This document shows, piece by piece, positions 51,834 to 61,159 of a stretch of 64,000 nt of DNA; positions within the stretch are counted from its first letter, which is position 1, and each line of letters begins with the position of its first letter. The position numbers were made by a program, and so were the translations under genes. The notes beneath the pieces are model-generated. The model had not been told where the DNA came from. It saw only the letters and a program-made list of their open reading frames with translations, and did not search any database. This DNA comes from Gerris lacustris (taxonomy: Eukaryota > Arthropoda > Insecta > Hemiptera > Gerridae), in NCBI GenBank assembly GCA_951217055.1, contig OX578276.1, positions 149,973,388 to 150,037,387 of the forward strand, written 5' to 3'.

Positions 51834-51885
51834 TTAATGAAGTATCGTGCCCCCTTATTTCTAATTATCCAATTTACTTTTCTTG

Positions 51886-52500
51886 TTTTTTTTTTTTAGG
51901 GTTTCGAGGTCATCCTAGAAACCCTTATGCTTTTGGTAGTTCGTCCGTACGTCCGTCCGTCGCATCTTAGAGTATATCTCCCGACCTACTGAAGCTATAG
52001 ACTTGAAATTTGGTATACAAGTTAAAATTTTTCCCCCAAAAATAGAAAAGCTATTGCGGACTTAAACACTCAAAGTTTCTGCTATCTGCGATCAATTGCG
52101 AATAGATCTCAATATTTTACATTTTTTGTTATTTTCAAGTTTGGTATCATTTCAAAGGTATTGAAATGAAGATCACAAATATATTGCGTTTCCAAAATTG
52201 CGGCCATTTTACCCCCAAAAAAAATAAAACAAAAACAACCCCCCTGCACTACCCTATTAGCATAGGTCCTAAAAATAAGTCAAATATACATCTCTGTGGT
52301 CCAGTTAAATTTTCGGGAGTTGATATAAAAAAGTCAAATTTTAGAAATTTTAAGGGGCCTTAACTCCAGAGCCCCAAAATTTTTACGTTTTGAAATTTCG
52401 AAGTTGGGTATCATTTTAAAGGTATTGAAATTTGGTTCACAAAAATATATCGTGTTTCCAAAATTGCTGCCATTTTACCCCTAAAACTATAATATAAGTG
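51886..52500. repeat. Dispersed repeat with internal direct duplication
   Basis: Begins with a T tract and AGGGTTTCGAGG, then CGTCCGTACGTCCGTCCGTC and a GAAATTTGGTATACAAG motif typical of abundant arthropod dispersed repeats. Inside, about 85 bases centred on TATCATTTCAAAGGTATTGAA (52140-52213) recur in diverged form at 52400-52485, both ending in a CCATTTTACCCC motif. No coding content is supported. Confidence 0.6.
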
Positions 52501-53030
52501 CATACCGAAGATACTAAAAGATAATATAGACTAAAAGATAATAATAATGTATTTATCAATTCTTATGACCGAAGAAACCCTTTTAGTAACTTGCTGGCAA
52601 GTACTTGACATGATTTTTTAATTGTTCTTTTACATTTCAAGAAGTTTTCACATTGCGATCCAAGTTCGATAAAGTTAATAGATTTTTTAAAAGCACAAAG
52701 AGGCTGCATCCTCTACTCGCTTCGCTTGCTCCTGAAGGCGGCCGCGACTCAGCGACTTAACTGCGGTTTGGGGTTCTATGTTGTAATGTAACGATATATT
52801 TAAAGAAATTTAAGAACAAAGAAACCCAGACAGCTAAATTGTCTGTGAATATGCTAAGCCCACATTACATCCTCTCTCCCCCCCCCCCCCCCCCCCCTTT
52901 TTTGTCATCTGTGCCCCTCCCAAAAAAAATACTGGGTGCGCTACTGAATCAAACAACCAATTCTACAAATCAAAGTAACTTTTACAAATCTTAATACAAC
53001 GGATTCAATATTGATAATAGAAAACGGGAA
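52501..53030. other. Non-coding stretch with a C20 tract
   Basis: AT-rich DNA with no gene seen. It contains a GC-rich patch (52700-52780, CTCGCTTCGCTTGCTCC) of dispersed-repeat character and an uninterrupted run of about 20 Cs at 52878-52897. Confidence 0.6.
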
Positions 53031-53233
53031 CGGGGCTCCATCGTACACCCCCCACTCCCTGCTAGCACTGTCGAGATAGCAACGGCCCTGGGGCAGTGCC
53101 CGAGCTATAGTGAGGGAAAACAGATAGTTGCCGGGGCTCCCTCGTACACCCCCCACTCCCGGCTAGCATTGTCGAGATAGGAACGGCCCTGTGGCAGTGC
53201 CCGAGCTATAGTGGGGGAAAGCAGATAGTTGCC
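53031..53233. repeat. 101-bp tandem duplication (two copies)
   Basis: Copies start at 53031 and 53132 with CGGGGCTCC and end at GATAGTTGCCG. They share the GTACACCCCCCACTCCC and GGCAGTGCCCGAGCTATAGT blocks and differ at under ten positions. The sequence is GC-richer than its surroundings. No function is evident. Confidence 0.9.
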
Positions 53234-53328
53234 GAAGTACATTTCTGCTTGACCTGTTTATTTGATGATAGGAGGAGGGGAGGGTTGAAGTGATATCGTT
53301 AGGGTGTTCTGTTCATATAAAAGACTAA

Positions 53329-53928
53329 AGGTGGGTTCACAGCTAGCGGATACTTATTTGCGGAGGGCTATATAGATAACAATATATTCTTCGGAGAACC
53401 GCCGAGACAGAGGACGGAGTCGTTGTTTCCCTCCCCTCGAGTTTCGGTCGGTCAGGTTATAAACAAAGCCAATTATAACATCGTTTTTTCAACTTGAATT
53501 TAGTTCTCTTGCTTAAAAAATCTTATATAATTAAGATTATAGATTAGTACTTTTATTATTATATAAATAAGAAATAGGTATATAATCAAAATAATGAAGG
53601 AACAGATATAAAAAAAAACACGGACATAATACACAGATGAATATAAAACACTGATAAAAAACGTATATTAAACACAGATGCAATAGAGATTATAATAAAA
53701 ATAATGTAGGAACAAATTCAGATACACAATATAATATAATGTACAATTGTAATATAAAAACAAATAGGAAATAAGAAGAGGACTAATTGAAGGTTTCATA
53801 CGGGTTTTAAAGCGGCACCGCAAAAAAGATGGTTTGGAACCAACTTTCGGCGGCACCGTAAAAGAGTTGCCATAGATGAATCCCTCCGGGCCTCCGTAAA
53901 TACGGATCCGCTAGCTATGAACCCACCT
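53329..53928. mobile_element. Harbinger-type MITE with TAA target duplication (600 bp)
   Basis: Inverted ends begin AGGTGGGTTCACAGCTAGCG on the left and AGGTGGGTTCATAGCTAGCG on the right. Similarity continues to about 38 bases (TATTT-CGGAGG). Both ends abut TAA (53326-53328 and 53929-53931), a 3-bp duplication of the TWA type used by PIF/Harbinger-like elements. The interior is AT-rich with no transposase; GCGGCACCG occurs twice near the right end. Superfamily assignment rests on target-site length alone and could be wrong if the true end is shifted by a base or two. Confidence 0.7.
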
Positions 53929-53931
53929 TAA

Positions 53932-54404
53932 ACAAAACTACAAACTAATAGAACTATACAAATTAATAGAAAACTTATTTCAATTACAATTTAATTATTA
54001 CAGACCTTTCCATATGAACACCCCGAATTCGGGTTCTACCTTCTAGCTAATTCAGCCCTTTTTTATATATGACATCAAATCACAGTCTGTTCACACACTT
54101 TGTCTCACAGACTTATTTTAAGTCGAAATATTTATATTTATTTATATGAATATTTTTAATAACACTTCCGATCCGTTTAACCATTTGCTAGTCTTTTTTC
54201 CATATTTACTTTGGGATATTTACGAGTATATCTTGAAACCCTAATAACACAATTTGTGTCTATACTTACTCAAATCTTACACTGCTTTATCTTAAGAACC
54301 TTGGAATGCCTATACTTAATTCGAGACAACCATTGTATGTAAAATCTAATAGCGTTCTGGGCTGTAGCCGAGTTAGCAGATTTATACTATTTTTTTAACA
54401 ATTT
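53932..54404. other. AT-rich non-coding stretch, nothing recognised
   Basis: No open frame or repeat family stands out. A 20-base word, CAACCATTGTATGTAAAATC, at 54327-54346 recurs in the same orientation at 56445-56464, beyond the inverted element pair, so this part may belong to the same dispersed unit. Confidence 0.5.
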
Positions 54405-54472
54405 GGTTTTCTACGGGTGGGGAACACTCTGGGGATAGCTGAAATCCTCTTGTTCCCCACCCGTAGAAAACC
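54405..54472. repeat. Perfect 22-bp hairpin with 24-base loop
   Basis: Arms 54405-54426 and 54451-54472 are exact reverse complements containing CTACGGGTGGGGAACA. Pairing continues a few bases further out with one bulge. The loop is CTCTGGGGATAGCTGAAATC plus four bases. The size is within the range of a small-RNA precursor hairpin, but a transposon terminus is equally likely. Confidence 0.9.
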
Positions 54473-54573
54473 CAAATTTCAATATTTCCCGTATATTTAT
54501 TTGTGAGTAGATATAAAAAAAAAAAAAATAAATAAAATAAAACTATAACCAGGTCTAAAGTTGTTAAATTAAA

Positions 54574-55292
54574 ATAAACAGGTCAAGTGTGTGCTAGCCA
54601 GCACACAGCGAGGGTCCGTAGGCCACACTATATATTTTAAGTAGTACCCTATTGATAGTGTTTTTAAAATGCTAAAAAGCTTACTTTGAACTATCCTATG
54701 GGTCTGATATTCTAAAAACACAAACAAACTTCTGATAAATTATTGTTTTGCCACTGAACCGGACTACAACCATATAAATACGTCGAAAAGACCATAGTTA
54801 GAAAAAAACGTATTTTGTCAATAAATAATAAAATAATATTTTTTTCGAAATTTCCAAAAAGTGGTATCTTTACTTTTGGTCGAAGAATGTTCAGGAATTT
54901 TTACAGATTTTTTGCACTTCACATAAGCGAGATAGAAGGGGGTTCACACCCACTTCAAACTTGCCTACGCTCGCCCTATCAAAGTTATATCCAAAGAATT
55001 ATATATTTTTGTAATCAGCTCGACGTACCCTTTCATATGACACCCCTCTCCGGTGTCGAAAAAAAATAAAAAAAATTTAACCCTTAAGTTTTTTTACCCT
55101 AATTTTTTTTGAAAAATATTTTTTTTAAGTCGCTTTATTTTTAAAATATGTGGGCAGGTACAAGACACATACATGCCAAATTTCAAAGTGATCGGACAAA
55201 AGTTGTAGCCGTGAGAGCACTCGAGAGGACGGACGGACAGACACACGCTGGAAAATATAAGGGTCCTTGGTTTTGCCTACGAACCCTAAAAA
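54574..55292 (+). repeat. Dispersed element, left copy of an inverted pair
   Basis: Runs from AATAAACAGGTCAAGTGTGT to a GACGGACGGACAGACACACGC tract and CTACGAACCCTAAAA. The same sequence lies inverted at 55551-56294, so arms of about 720-745 bp face each other across a 258-bp spacer. An 84-codon frame (54815-55069) has a similar counterpart in the inverted copy, but no known domain, so I treat it as accidental or as a remnant. Confidence 0.85.
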
Positions 55293-55550
55293 AGAAACAG
55301 TTTAAAAAAAACCGAAGTCAATCTGACAATTTAAATAAGTACTGTTCAAGTGCAGATTTACCGGAAGAATCTGCGCTGCAGAAACCAGTGTCCTTTATGT
55401 ATGTTATTATAATTACTAATTACAATTACAACGCAATAATAAGGAAAGTAGCAATAAGCTTAAGCTTAGTTAAGGACCATAAAAAAGTCAAAAAATAAAT
55501 TGTAAATAAACAATAAATACATTGTAAAATAATTAATATAAAAATACAAT
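55293..55550. other. Spacer between the inverted element copies
   Basis: About 258 bases without recognisable gene, beginning AAAGAAACAG. It includes an ACCGAAGTC motif and AT-rich runs. The 116-codon frame that starts in the left arm ends here and is not supported as a gene. Confidence 0.55.
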
Positions 55551-56294
55551 TTTTAGGGTCCGTAGGCAAAACCAAGGACCCTTATATTTTCCTGCGTGTG
55601 TCGGTGTGTCTGTCCGTCCGTCCTGTCGCCTGCTCTCACGGCTACACCTTTCGTCCGATCACTTTGTAATTTGGCATGTATGTGTCTTGTACCTGCCCAA
55701 ATATTTTAAAAATATAGGGACTTAAAAAAAATATTTTTTTAAAAAATTAGGGTAAAAAAACTTAAGGGTTAAAATTTTTTAATTTTTTTTCGACACCGCG
55801 AGGGGTATCATATGAAAGGGTACGTCGAGCTGTTTACAAAAATATATAATTCTTTGGTTATAACTTTGATAGGGCAAGTGTAGGCAAGTTTGAAGTGGGT
55901 GTGAAACGTGTCCCCCCCCCCCCCCCTCTATCTCGAATATGTGAAGTTCAAAAAATCTGAAAAAATGCCTGAACATTCTTCGACTAAAAGTAAAGATACC
56001 ACTTTTTGGAAATTTCGAAAAAAATATTATTTTATTTTTTATTGACAAAATACATTTATTTATAACTATGGACCTTTCGATGTATTTATATGGTTGTAGT
56101 CCGGTTCAGTGGCAAAAAAATACTTTATCAGAAGTTTGTTTATGTGTTTTGAGAATATCAGACCCATAGGATAGTTCAAAGTAAGCTTTTTAGCATTTTA
56201 AAAAACACCATCAATAGGGTACTACTTAAACTATACAGGGTTGCCTACGGACACTCGCTGTGTGCTGACTAGCACACACTTGACCTGTTTATTG
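55551..56294 (-). repeat. Dispersed element, right copy of an inverted pair
   Basis: Starts TTTTAGGGTCCGTAGGCAAA, contains the GTCTGTCCGTCCGTCC tract, and ends GCACACACTTGACCTGTTTA, the reverse of the left copy. It differs by substitutions, small indels and a run of about 15 Cs near 55912. A shorter third relative lies at 61331-61603. The GCACACACTTGACCT end is repeated once more at 56398-56412, so the outer limit may extend further. Confidence 0.85.
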
Positions 56295-56994
56295 AAAACT
56301 GGTCTTATATTCAACTTTTTTTTTTGTATTCTTCACCTGTTCAATTGTTTCCATGAGCAAAATTTGGGAAATATTGAAAGACAGGAAGTGGTTCAAAGCA
56401 CACACTTGACCTCAGTAGCGGCGCGACATTAAGGGCAGGTGGGGCAACCATTGTATGTAAAATCGCTTATACCTTCCATACATTTATTTGTTTTTGCTAA
56501 AACAATATGATTGTCGTGACATCACGAGCCTTGAATAATACCACTTCCTATAATTTATACAGATAATTTTATTAATTATTATAATGACCTAATATGGGTT
56601 ATATTATAATGACCTTATATATACTTAACTGTAATGACCTAAGCTGTCGAACGGGGCTAAAACCACAAAAAAAAAATTATAATTTTTCAAGATAAAGTGT
56701 AAAACAAAATAATAAAGTCTTAAAGCGGTTATAATTGCGGTTTTAATTACAAACAAATAGACATGATTAGAGAAAAATAATGAAGCTTCTTAAGTAAAAA
56801 CATAGTTATTAATATTTGTAATGCTAGATGTAAAACGTGGTGGGAGAAGGAGGATGAGATAAAACAGTTATATTTTATAGCCACTTAAACCGCGTATCCA
56901 AGTATAGAAGTTTGCTAGATTGCGCGCACTGGTGCCGTTAATAATATGAACAAATCGGGTTTTATGATTGATTTTTATATGAAAATTCTTTAAA
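56295..56994. other. AT-rich DNA upstream of the receptor exon
   Basis: No gene seen. ATAATGACCT recurs three times between 56580 and 56645. An in-frame TGA at 56980 lies just before the receptor exon's first ATG, so the open frame cannot extend left. No clear TATA/Inr promoter was found. Confidence 0.5.
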
Positions 56995-57934
56995 ATGTTG
57001 GAACATCTTTTAAATTTTGATCTTATTACATTAATTATCGACCCGTCTCAGCCGGATTATTGGATCAAAGAATTTCGAGATGATGGTGAAAGATTGAACA
57101 ATTTATATGCCCATTTAAATTCAATTCTAGATTATTCTCGTGATCAATATACTGATTATATTTCAACCATTGTTAAAGATAACCAGTCTTCAAATGGTAT
57201 GTTTAAATTTATAGATACAGTAATCCACAATGAAGATCACATAATTGATGGAATTATCAAATATGACTCTACGTTTCCAAAAAACGTCGCGAGATTTATA
57301 GTAAAAATGTTCCCTATATATATGAAAGAAATGTATAAGATATGTGCAAGATTTTACAATTTTTATTTTAGTTTTGAATGTTCCGGACTTAGAAATGTGA
57401 CTTTAAATGATAATAATTTTCTAATTGATAATAATATTCATTATTTTGTTCATGAAGATATGTTAGGAAATAATTTTTCTGAAAGTGAAGAAGAAATTAT
57501 ATTTCATTTTTTCGATAATTATGTTAATGATAATAGTAATATAAATCGAACTTGTTTATTAAATATTGGTAGTTCTAATTTATTAGGCGAATTTAACATT
57601 ACTGACCCCTTTATGCTATGGAAATTGGAAGATATATATGAAAATACTTGTGAAATATGTAATTTTCTTTGTTCTTTCGGCAATAATATTAGTGATATTG
57701 AAGTTAGAGAATTAGTTAAAAATCCGGTTAGAGATATTCTATATTCTTCTGGACTTGTAGTGTCTATTGTTTTTCTAATATTAACTATAATTTCGTTCTC
57801 AATTATTCCCAGTATGAGATCGAATATGCATAGTAAATACACTATGTTCCATTTGATATCTATGACGAGTGCATACACCTGTTTGGCTTTAGTACAGCTA
57901 TATTTGCCAGAAAACTTTATCTGCATATTAATAG
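56995..57934 (+). CDS. Methuselah-like GPCR, exon with ectodomain, TM1 and TM2
   Basis: Codes for 313 residues before a donor (ATAG|GTATTT, phase 1). The first 245 or so residues are a diverged, Asn-rich extracellular part with scattered Cys and NxS/T sites. Then NPVRDILYSSG leads into TM1 (about 250-275) and SNMHSKYTMFHLISMT into TM2, ending ENFICILIG. This order and the RDILYSSG, MHSKYTMFHL and YTCLALVQLY blocks are characteristic of the Methuselah/secretin-like seven-pass receptors of arthropods, which signal from the plasma membrane. The exon joins in frame to 62081. The ATG at 56995 follows an in-frame TGA at 56980 and gives no obvious signal peptide. An alternative acceptor (CCCGTCTCAG, ending 57051) would start the exon at residue 20 in phase 0 and allow an upstream signal-peptide exon. 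The specific receptor and ligand are unknown. Confidence 0.85.
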
Positions 57935-58036
57935 GTATTTTTGTTTGATTATTTTTTTATACTTTACATCAATATTTTATTTTTAATTATTATTATAATG
58001 CTGGTAAAATAAGGGATTGAAAAACTACAAGATTCG

Positions 58037-58242
58037 TCTATTCATGAAACTTGGCTTATGACTTTGTTTTAATCGAATATCTGAGGAGTCTATTCATGAA
58101 ACTTGGCTTATGACTTTGTTTTAATCGAATATCTGAGGAGTCCATTCATGAAACTTGGCTTATGACTTAGTTTTAATCGAATATCTGAGGAGTCCATTCA
58201 TGAAACTTGGCGACTTTGTTTTAATCGAATATCTGAGGAGTC
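58037..58242. repeat. 52-bp minisatellite, four copies
   Basis: Copies start at 58037, 58089, 58141 and 58193 with TCTATTCATG or TCCATTCATG and end CGAATATCTGAGGAG. The first three are nearly identical; the fourth has lost seven bases (TTGGCGACTTTG). It lies just inside the receptor intron. Confidence 0.95.
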
Positions 58243-58611
58243 CCCTAAACGAAACAATGTTTTTGTGCAATTAAAAAAAATCTTAAATAAAATTATTCAA
58301 GTGAAATGTCTCTTAAACGTATTTTATTGAGCTGACTTAAGTGATATAAGTTTAAGATCGATTGATTCATTCCTTATCGAGATATAATTGGGACCAATTG
58401 TGTCAAATAACCCCATAAGATGTTTTCTTATTATTGTGTCTTCAGGGGTGTCTTTTTTAAAATAATAAAAAATAAATTCTTTTGCAATATTTCATCCCTA
58501 ATTCGGAACATTTTCAAGTACCTAATATATTTAATGTGGTTAATTAATTAATTTAATAAAATTACTCTACTAATCAATTTTTGAAATAACTTCTTAATCT
58601 CGTCCTCGTCA

Positions 58612-58770
58612 ATTAGATAGATAGATAGATAGATAGATAATCGTTTATTTATTACAAGCAAAAACAAAAGAACAATTTTTTTTTTTCATAACAAACGTGA
58701 GCCTTGGTCATGGACCGTCAGGCGAGATTCCGGCGGTAAATACATAATAAATACATTCTACATAAATTAA
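58612..58770 (-). mobile_element. Probable LINE 3' end with (TAGA)n tail
   Basis: Read on the minus strand, a short unique stretch with GCCTGACGGTCCATGACC runs into AATAAATAAACGATTATC and then ATCT repeats (plus-strand TAGATAGA at 58614-58639). A poly-A-signal-like AATAAA followed by a tetranucleotide tail is typical of non-LTR retrotransposon 3' ends. No reverse transcriptase remains. A diverged version of part of it appears near 60150-60226. Confidence 0.4.
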
Positions 58771-59057
58771 TAGTAATGCAACCAATAAATAATAATATTA
58801 ACAAAAAATTAATACTCCAATATACAGGCAAAAAAAAGATTAAATAAAAGACACAAAAGCTAAATTGATTGATTATCGGAATAATTAATTATTATTATTT
58901 CTATGTAAACTATGACTATTTTATTATTTACTTATTTAATCATTTAATATCATTTGTTGATTCATAATCCTATTTAGAGATTTATATTGACTATAGCTTT
59001 ACTAACAAACAAAAATAAAATATTAATAACACATCCACAAATAAATTACTAAATTAT
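58771..59057. other. AT-rich intronic stretch, nothing recognised
   Basis: Low-complexity A/T-rich DNA with many ATTA and AATAAT words; no gene or clear repeat family. Confidence 0.5.
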
Positions 59058-59232
59058 TAAAACTAGCAGATAATTACAAAAATTCTTTATACACGATGCG
59101 TAACCATAACAAAAACACAAATTACAACTATGATGATAAAACTTGAGTGCTATAATTCTATCATATATTAGCAATAACAATAACAAATAACAAAATATAC
59201 AGGTTTTTTGTCATTACGAGGTAGATTTACTT
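59058..59232. repeat. Diverged direct repeat, copy 1
   Basis: Shares CTTTATACACGATGCGTAAC, AAAACTTGAGTGCTATAATT and a closing CATTACGAGGTAGA block with 59926-60096, in the same order and orientation. Divergence is substantial, so the duplication is old. Confidence 0.7.
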
Positions 59233-59514
59233 AAAACAAGTAAAATAGACTGCCAATTGGTGTGGCACAAAGCTTCCTCGCATCCTATCACGTACTTTAT
59301 TGTTATATTAACATTAACATTATCGTTATATTACTTTATTGTTATATTGTTTATTGCCTAAAACCATTAATAGTTTTAGCGATCTTTAACATTTCATAGC
59401 GGTGTCACTGTAGGTTTTATTAAAAAATTGTATTTGAAAAAAATGTTTGTTTCATTGAATAGATGAAGTTTGATTTTTTTCCCGACCTAAAATTTCAATT
59501 TTAAATTTGAAGTT

Positions 59515-59679
59515 CACGTTTAAGTGAGCATTACGCGTGAACGCTTCAACGGATTACGTTGTCCAACGAACTCGTCCTGGGCATTGGTAAAATGAACATG
59601 TCTACCAAATTTCATCAAAATCGGTGGACATTTACTCAAGTTATCGTCGCACGTTTCATGATTCGCGGACACACAGACC

Positions 59680-59711
<32 letters not shown>

Positions 59712-59840
59712 CGGAACCAAAAATGTTCCCTGATGTCTGAAACGGATTTCTGTCTTGGAATTTTTAAAATCGGAGGCATAAAACTTTTTTGTTCTCAAAA
59801 GTGAACACAATGCTTCCGTTACCTTCGGTAAGCTTGGAAG
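59515..59840. repeat. Dispersed repeat with (GACA)n tract
   Basis: Contains ACCAAATTTCATCAAAATCG followed by GTTATCGTCGCACG and about eight GACA units (59680-59711), then ACGGAACCAAAAATG. This arrangement is characteristic of abundant arthropod interspersed repeats. Open frames on both strands across it are by-products of the tetranucleotide run. Confidence 0.65.
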
Positions 59841-59925
59841 CAAAAACAATTAATAACATATTAACAAATAAATGAGATAGATTATGAAACAAAAAAAACA
59901 ATAAATTAACAGATAAATAAGTAAA

Positions 59926-60096
59926 ACAAGCAAATTATTATAAAAATTATTTATACACGATACCTAACCATAACAGTAACACAAATCACAGCAATGATGT
60001 TAAAACTTGAGTGCAATAATTCTATATATAGGGATAAAAATAACTAATAACATAATGTAATATAGGTTTTAGGCATTATGAGGTAAAATTGGGTCG
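59926..60096. repeat. Diverged direct repeat, copy 2
   Basis: Counterpart of 59058-59232, with ATTTATACACGATACCTAAC, AAAACTTGAGTGCAATAATT and GGCATTATGAGGTA. The stretch after it (60142-60226, CCTCGTCAATT to GGTCATGGA) also resembles the LINE-like region at 58603-58716, so one larger element may be present twice. Confidence 0.65.
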
Positions 60097-60231
60097 AACA
60101 ACTTATTTTTCCTATACGCATACGCTGATTTAAAGAATTTATACAGAGTAATCCTCGTCAATTATAAAATCCATAATATAATTTTGAAAAATATATAACA
60201 AACGACCAATAGCATGGGTCATGGACAGAGA

Positions 60232-60265
60232 TTGAACTATGACTCAAGTGAGAGTCATAGTTCAA
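60232..60265. repeat. Perfect 14-bp hairpin
   Basis: TTGAACTATGACTC and GAGTCATAGTTCAA are exact complements around the loop AAGTGA. It sits immediately left of an AT minisatellite. Confidence 0.9.
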
Positions 60266-60283
60266 CCAAATTTAATTACATTT

Positions 60284-60376
60284 ATCAAATTTAATTAATT
60301 TTATCAACTTTAATTAATTTTATTAAATTTAATTAATTTTATCAACTTTAATTAATTTTATTAAATTTAATTAATT
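60284..60376. repeat. 19-bp AT-only-rich minisatellite, five copies
   Basis: Copies begin alternately ATCAA and ATTAA and end TTTAATTAATTTT, starting at 60284, 60303, 60322, 60341 and 60360 (last truncated). The alternation of two variants gives a 38-bp higher-order period. Confidence 0.9.
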
Positions 60377-60589
60377 AAGTAAATTAAGTATATTGCTTGA
60401 AAATATCCCAAATTGGGGACGAATTATTGCAAAAAACTTTTTTTTTTTAAACATCTCTGAAGAAACAATTATAAGAAAACGTCACTGAAAACTAAAAGGG
60501 AAAAGAAAACGAAATATGGACTCCATAAGAAATTTTCAATCAACCTGAAAGTTGTCTCTTTTGAGTAAACTTGATAATAGTACATTACG

Positions 60590-60715
60590 CGTCGAGTGCG
60601 GAAAGTAGCATTTTGCATGCGAGTGTGGAGTTTGCACCCGAGCGACAGCGAGGGTAGTAAAACCACACGAGCAATGCAAAATGCCGTTTTCTCACGAGTT
60701 GCGTACCGTACTTTA
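60590..60715. repeat. Dispersed foldback repeat
   Basis: GCATTTTGCATGCGAGTGTG (60608-60627) pairs imperfectly with CCACACGAGCAATGCAAAAT (60663-60682) around a loop with CCCGAGCGACAGCGAGGG. It is a GC-rich island in AT-rich DNA, of the type found dispersed in many invertebrate genomes. Confidence 0.65.
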
Positions 60716-60755
60716 TCTACGATTGTTAGATTTAAATAATATATACAGAAAAAAA

Positions 60756-60896
60756 TTAACTTGCTGTATGTAAGTTCGTATCTCTCTCTCTTGATAAAGA
60801 TGGCATTAATTCTTGAGTTGTATTTATTGCCGAATTAATTATTTCTGGAGGAGTATTATTCTCCACATTTTCGTCAAAGTCACTTGATTCACTCAT
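60756..60896 (-). CDS. Small ORF, 46 codons, possible transposon N-terminal remnant
   Basis: On the minus strand an ATG in AAAAACAATGAGTG opens a frame of 46 codons starting MSESSDFDENVENN, followed by TPPEIINSAINTTQ and ending NLHTAS before TAA. The peptide is acidic at its start and Ser/Asn-rich. It lies between inverted TTTATCTACGATTG words at 60712 and 61148, so it may be the start of a coding region kept in a non-autonomous element. No family can be named from the sequence. It could equally be chance, but its codon use looks more gene-like than the surrounding AT-rich DNA. Confidence 0.3.
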   Translation of the reverse strand: MSESSDFDENVENNTPPEIINSAINTTQELMPSLSRERDTNLHTAS

Positions 60897-61003
60897 TGTT
60901 TTTCACTAAAAACTCGATATAAACCGTTACTTTAATAAAAATGAAACAGCAAATTAGTTTTGTTAAATGTAAACAAACTTGCTAATCGTGCGTAAAGCTG
61001 AAG

Positions 61004-61046
61004 AATTCCTCTTCTTTACCACACTGTGTGGTAAAGAAGAGGAATT
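61004..61046. repeat. Perfect 43-bp palindrome (21-bp arms, 1-base centre)
   Basis: AATTCCTCTTCTTTACCACAC and its exact complement flank a single T at 61025. Perfect arms with almost no loop suggest a recent origin or a cruciform-prone site. Confidence 0.95.
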
Positions 61047-61108
61047 GTTCAGATCTATGAGACGCGCATGCGCAATGAATACAAGTACGTAAATAATCAC
61101 TTTCTACG

Positions 61109-61159
61109 CATCTAAACAAAGATATAATGTTTATATTTCGTATCAATCGTAGATAAAAT
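61109..61159. repeat. Short dispersed repeat, copy 1
   Basis: From CATCTAAACAAAGATATAAT to ATCGTAGATAAAAT; recurs at 62213-62265 in the same orientation with four substitutions and a 2-base insertion. It includes one of the TTTATCTACGATTG words that, inverted, also occurs at 60712. Confidence 0.8.

Noticed and set aside
52166..52363. 65-codon plus-strand frame
   Set aside because: Sits in the dispersed repeat with internal duplication and contains low-complexity Lys/Thr stretches.
52941..53156. 71-codon minus-strand frame
   Set aside because: Spans the 101-bp duplication but is not preserved as a repeated protein unit; no domain seen.
55148..55498. 116-codon plus-strand frame
   Set aside because: Begins in the GACGGACGGACAG end of the dispersed element and runs into unrelated spacer sequence.
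54815..56048. Matching 84- and 89-codon frames in the two inverted element copies
   Set aside because: Similar only because the element copies are similar. The right copy reads through a run of Cs, and no domain is recognisable. A decayed element protein cannot be wholly excluded.
57519..57926. 135-codon minus-strand frame
   Set aside because: Exactly antisense to the Methuselah-like exon, which has strong family motifs and matching splice sites on the plus strand.
59520..59849. Frames of 109 (minus) and 81 (plus) codons
   Set aside because: Both are created by the GACA tetranucleotide run, which is open in several frames, within an interspersed repeat.
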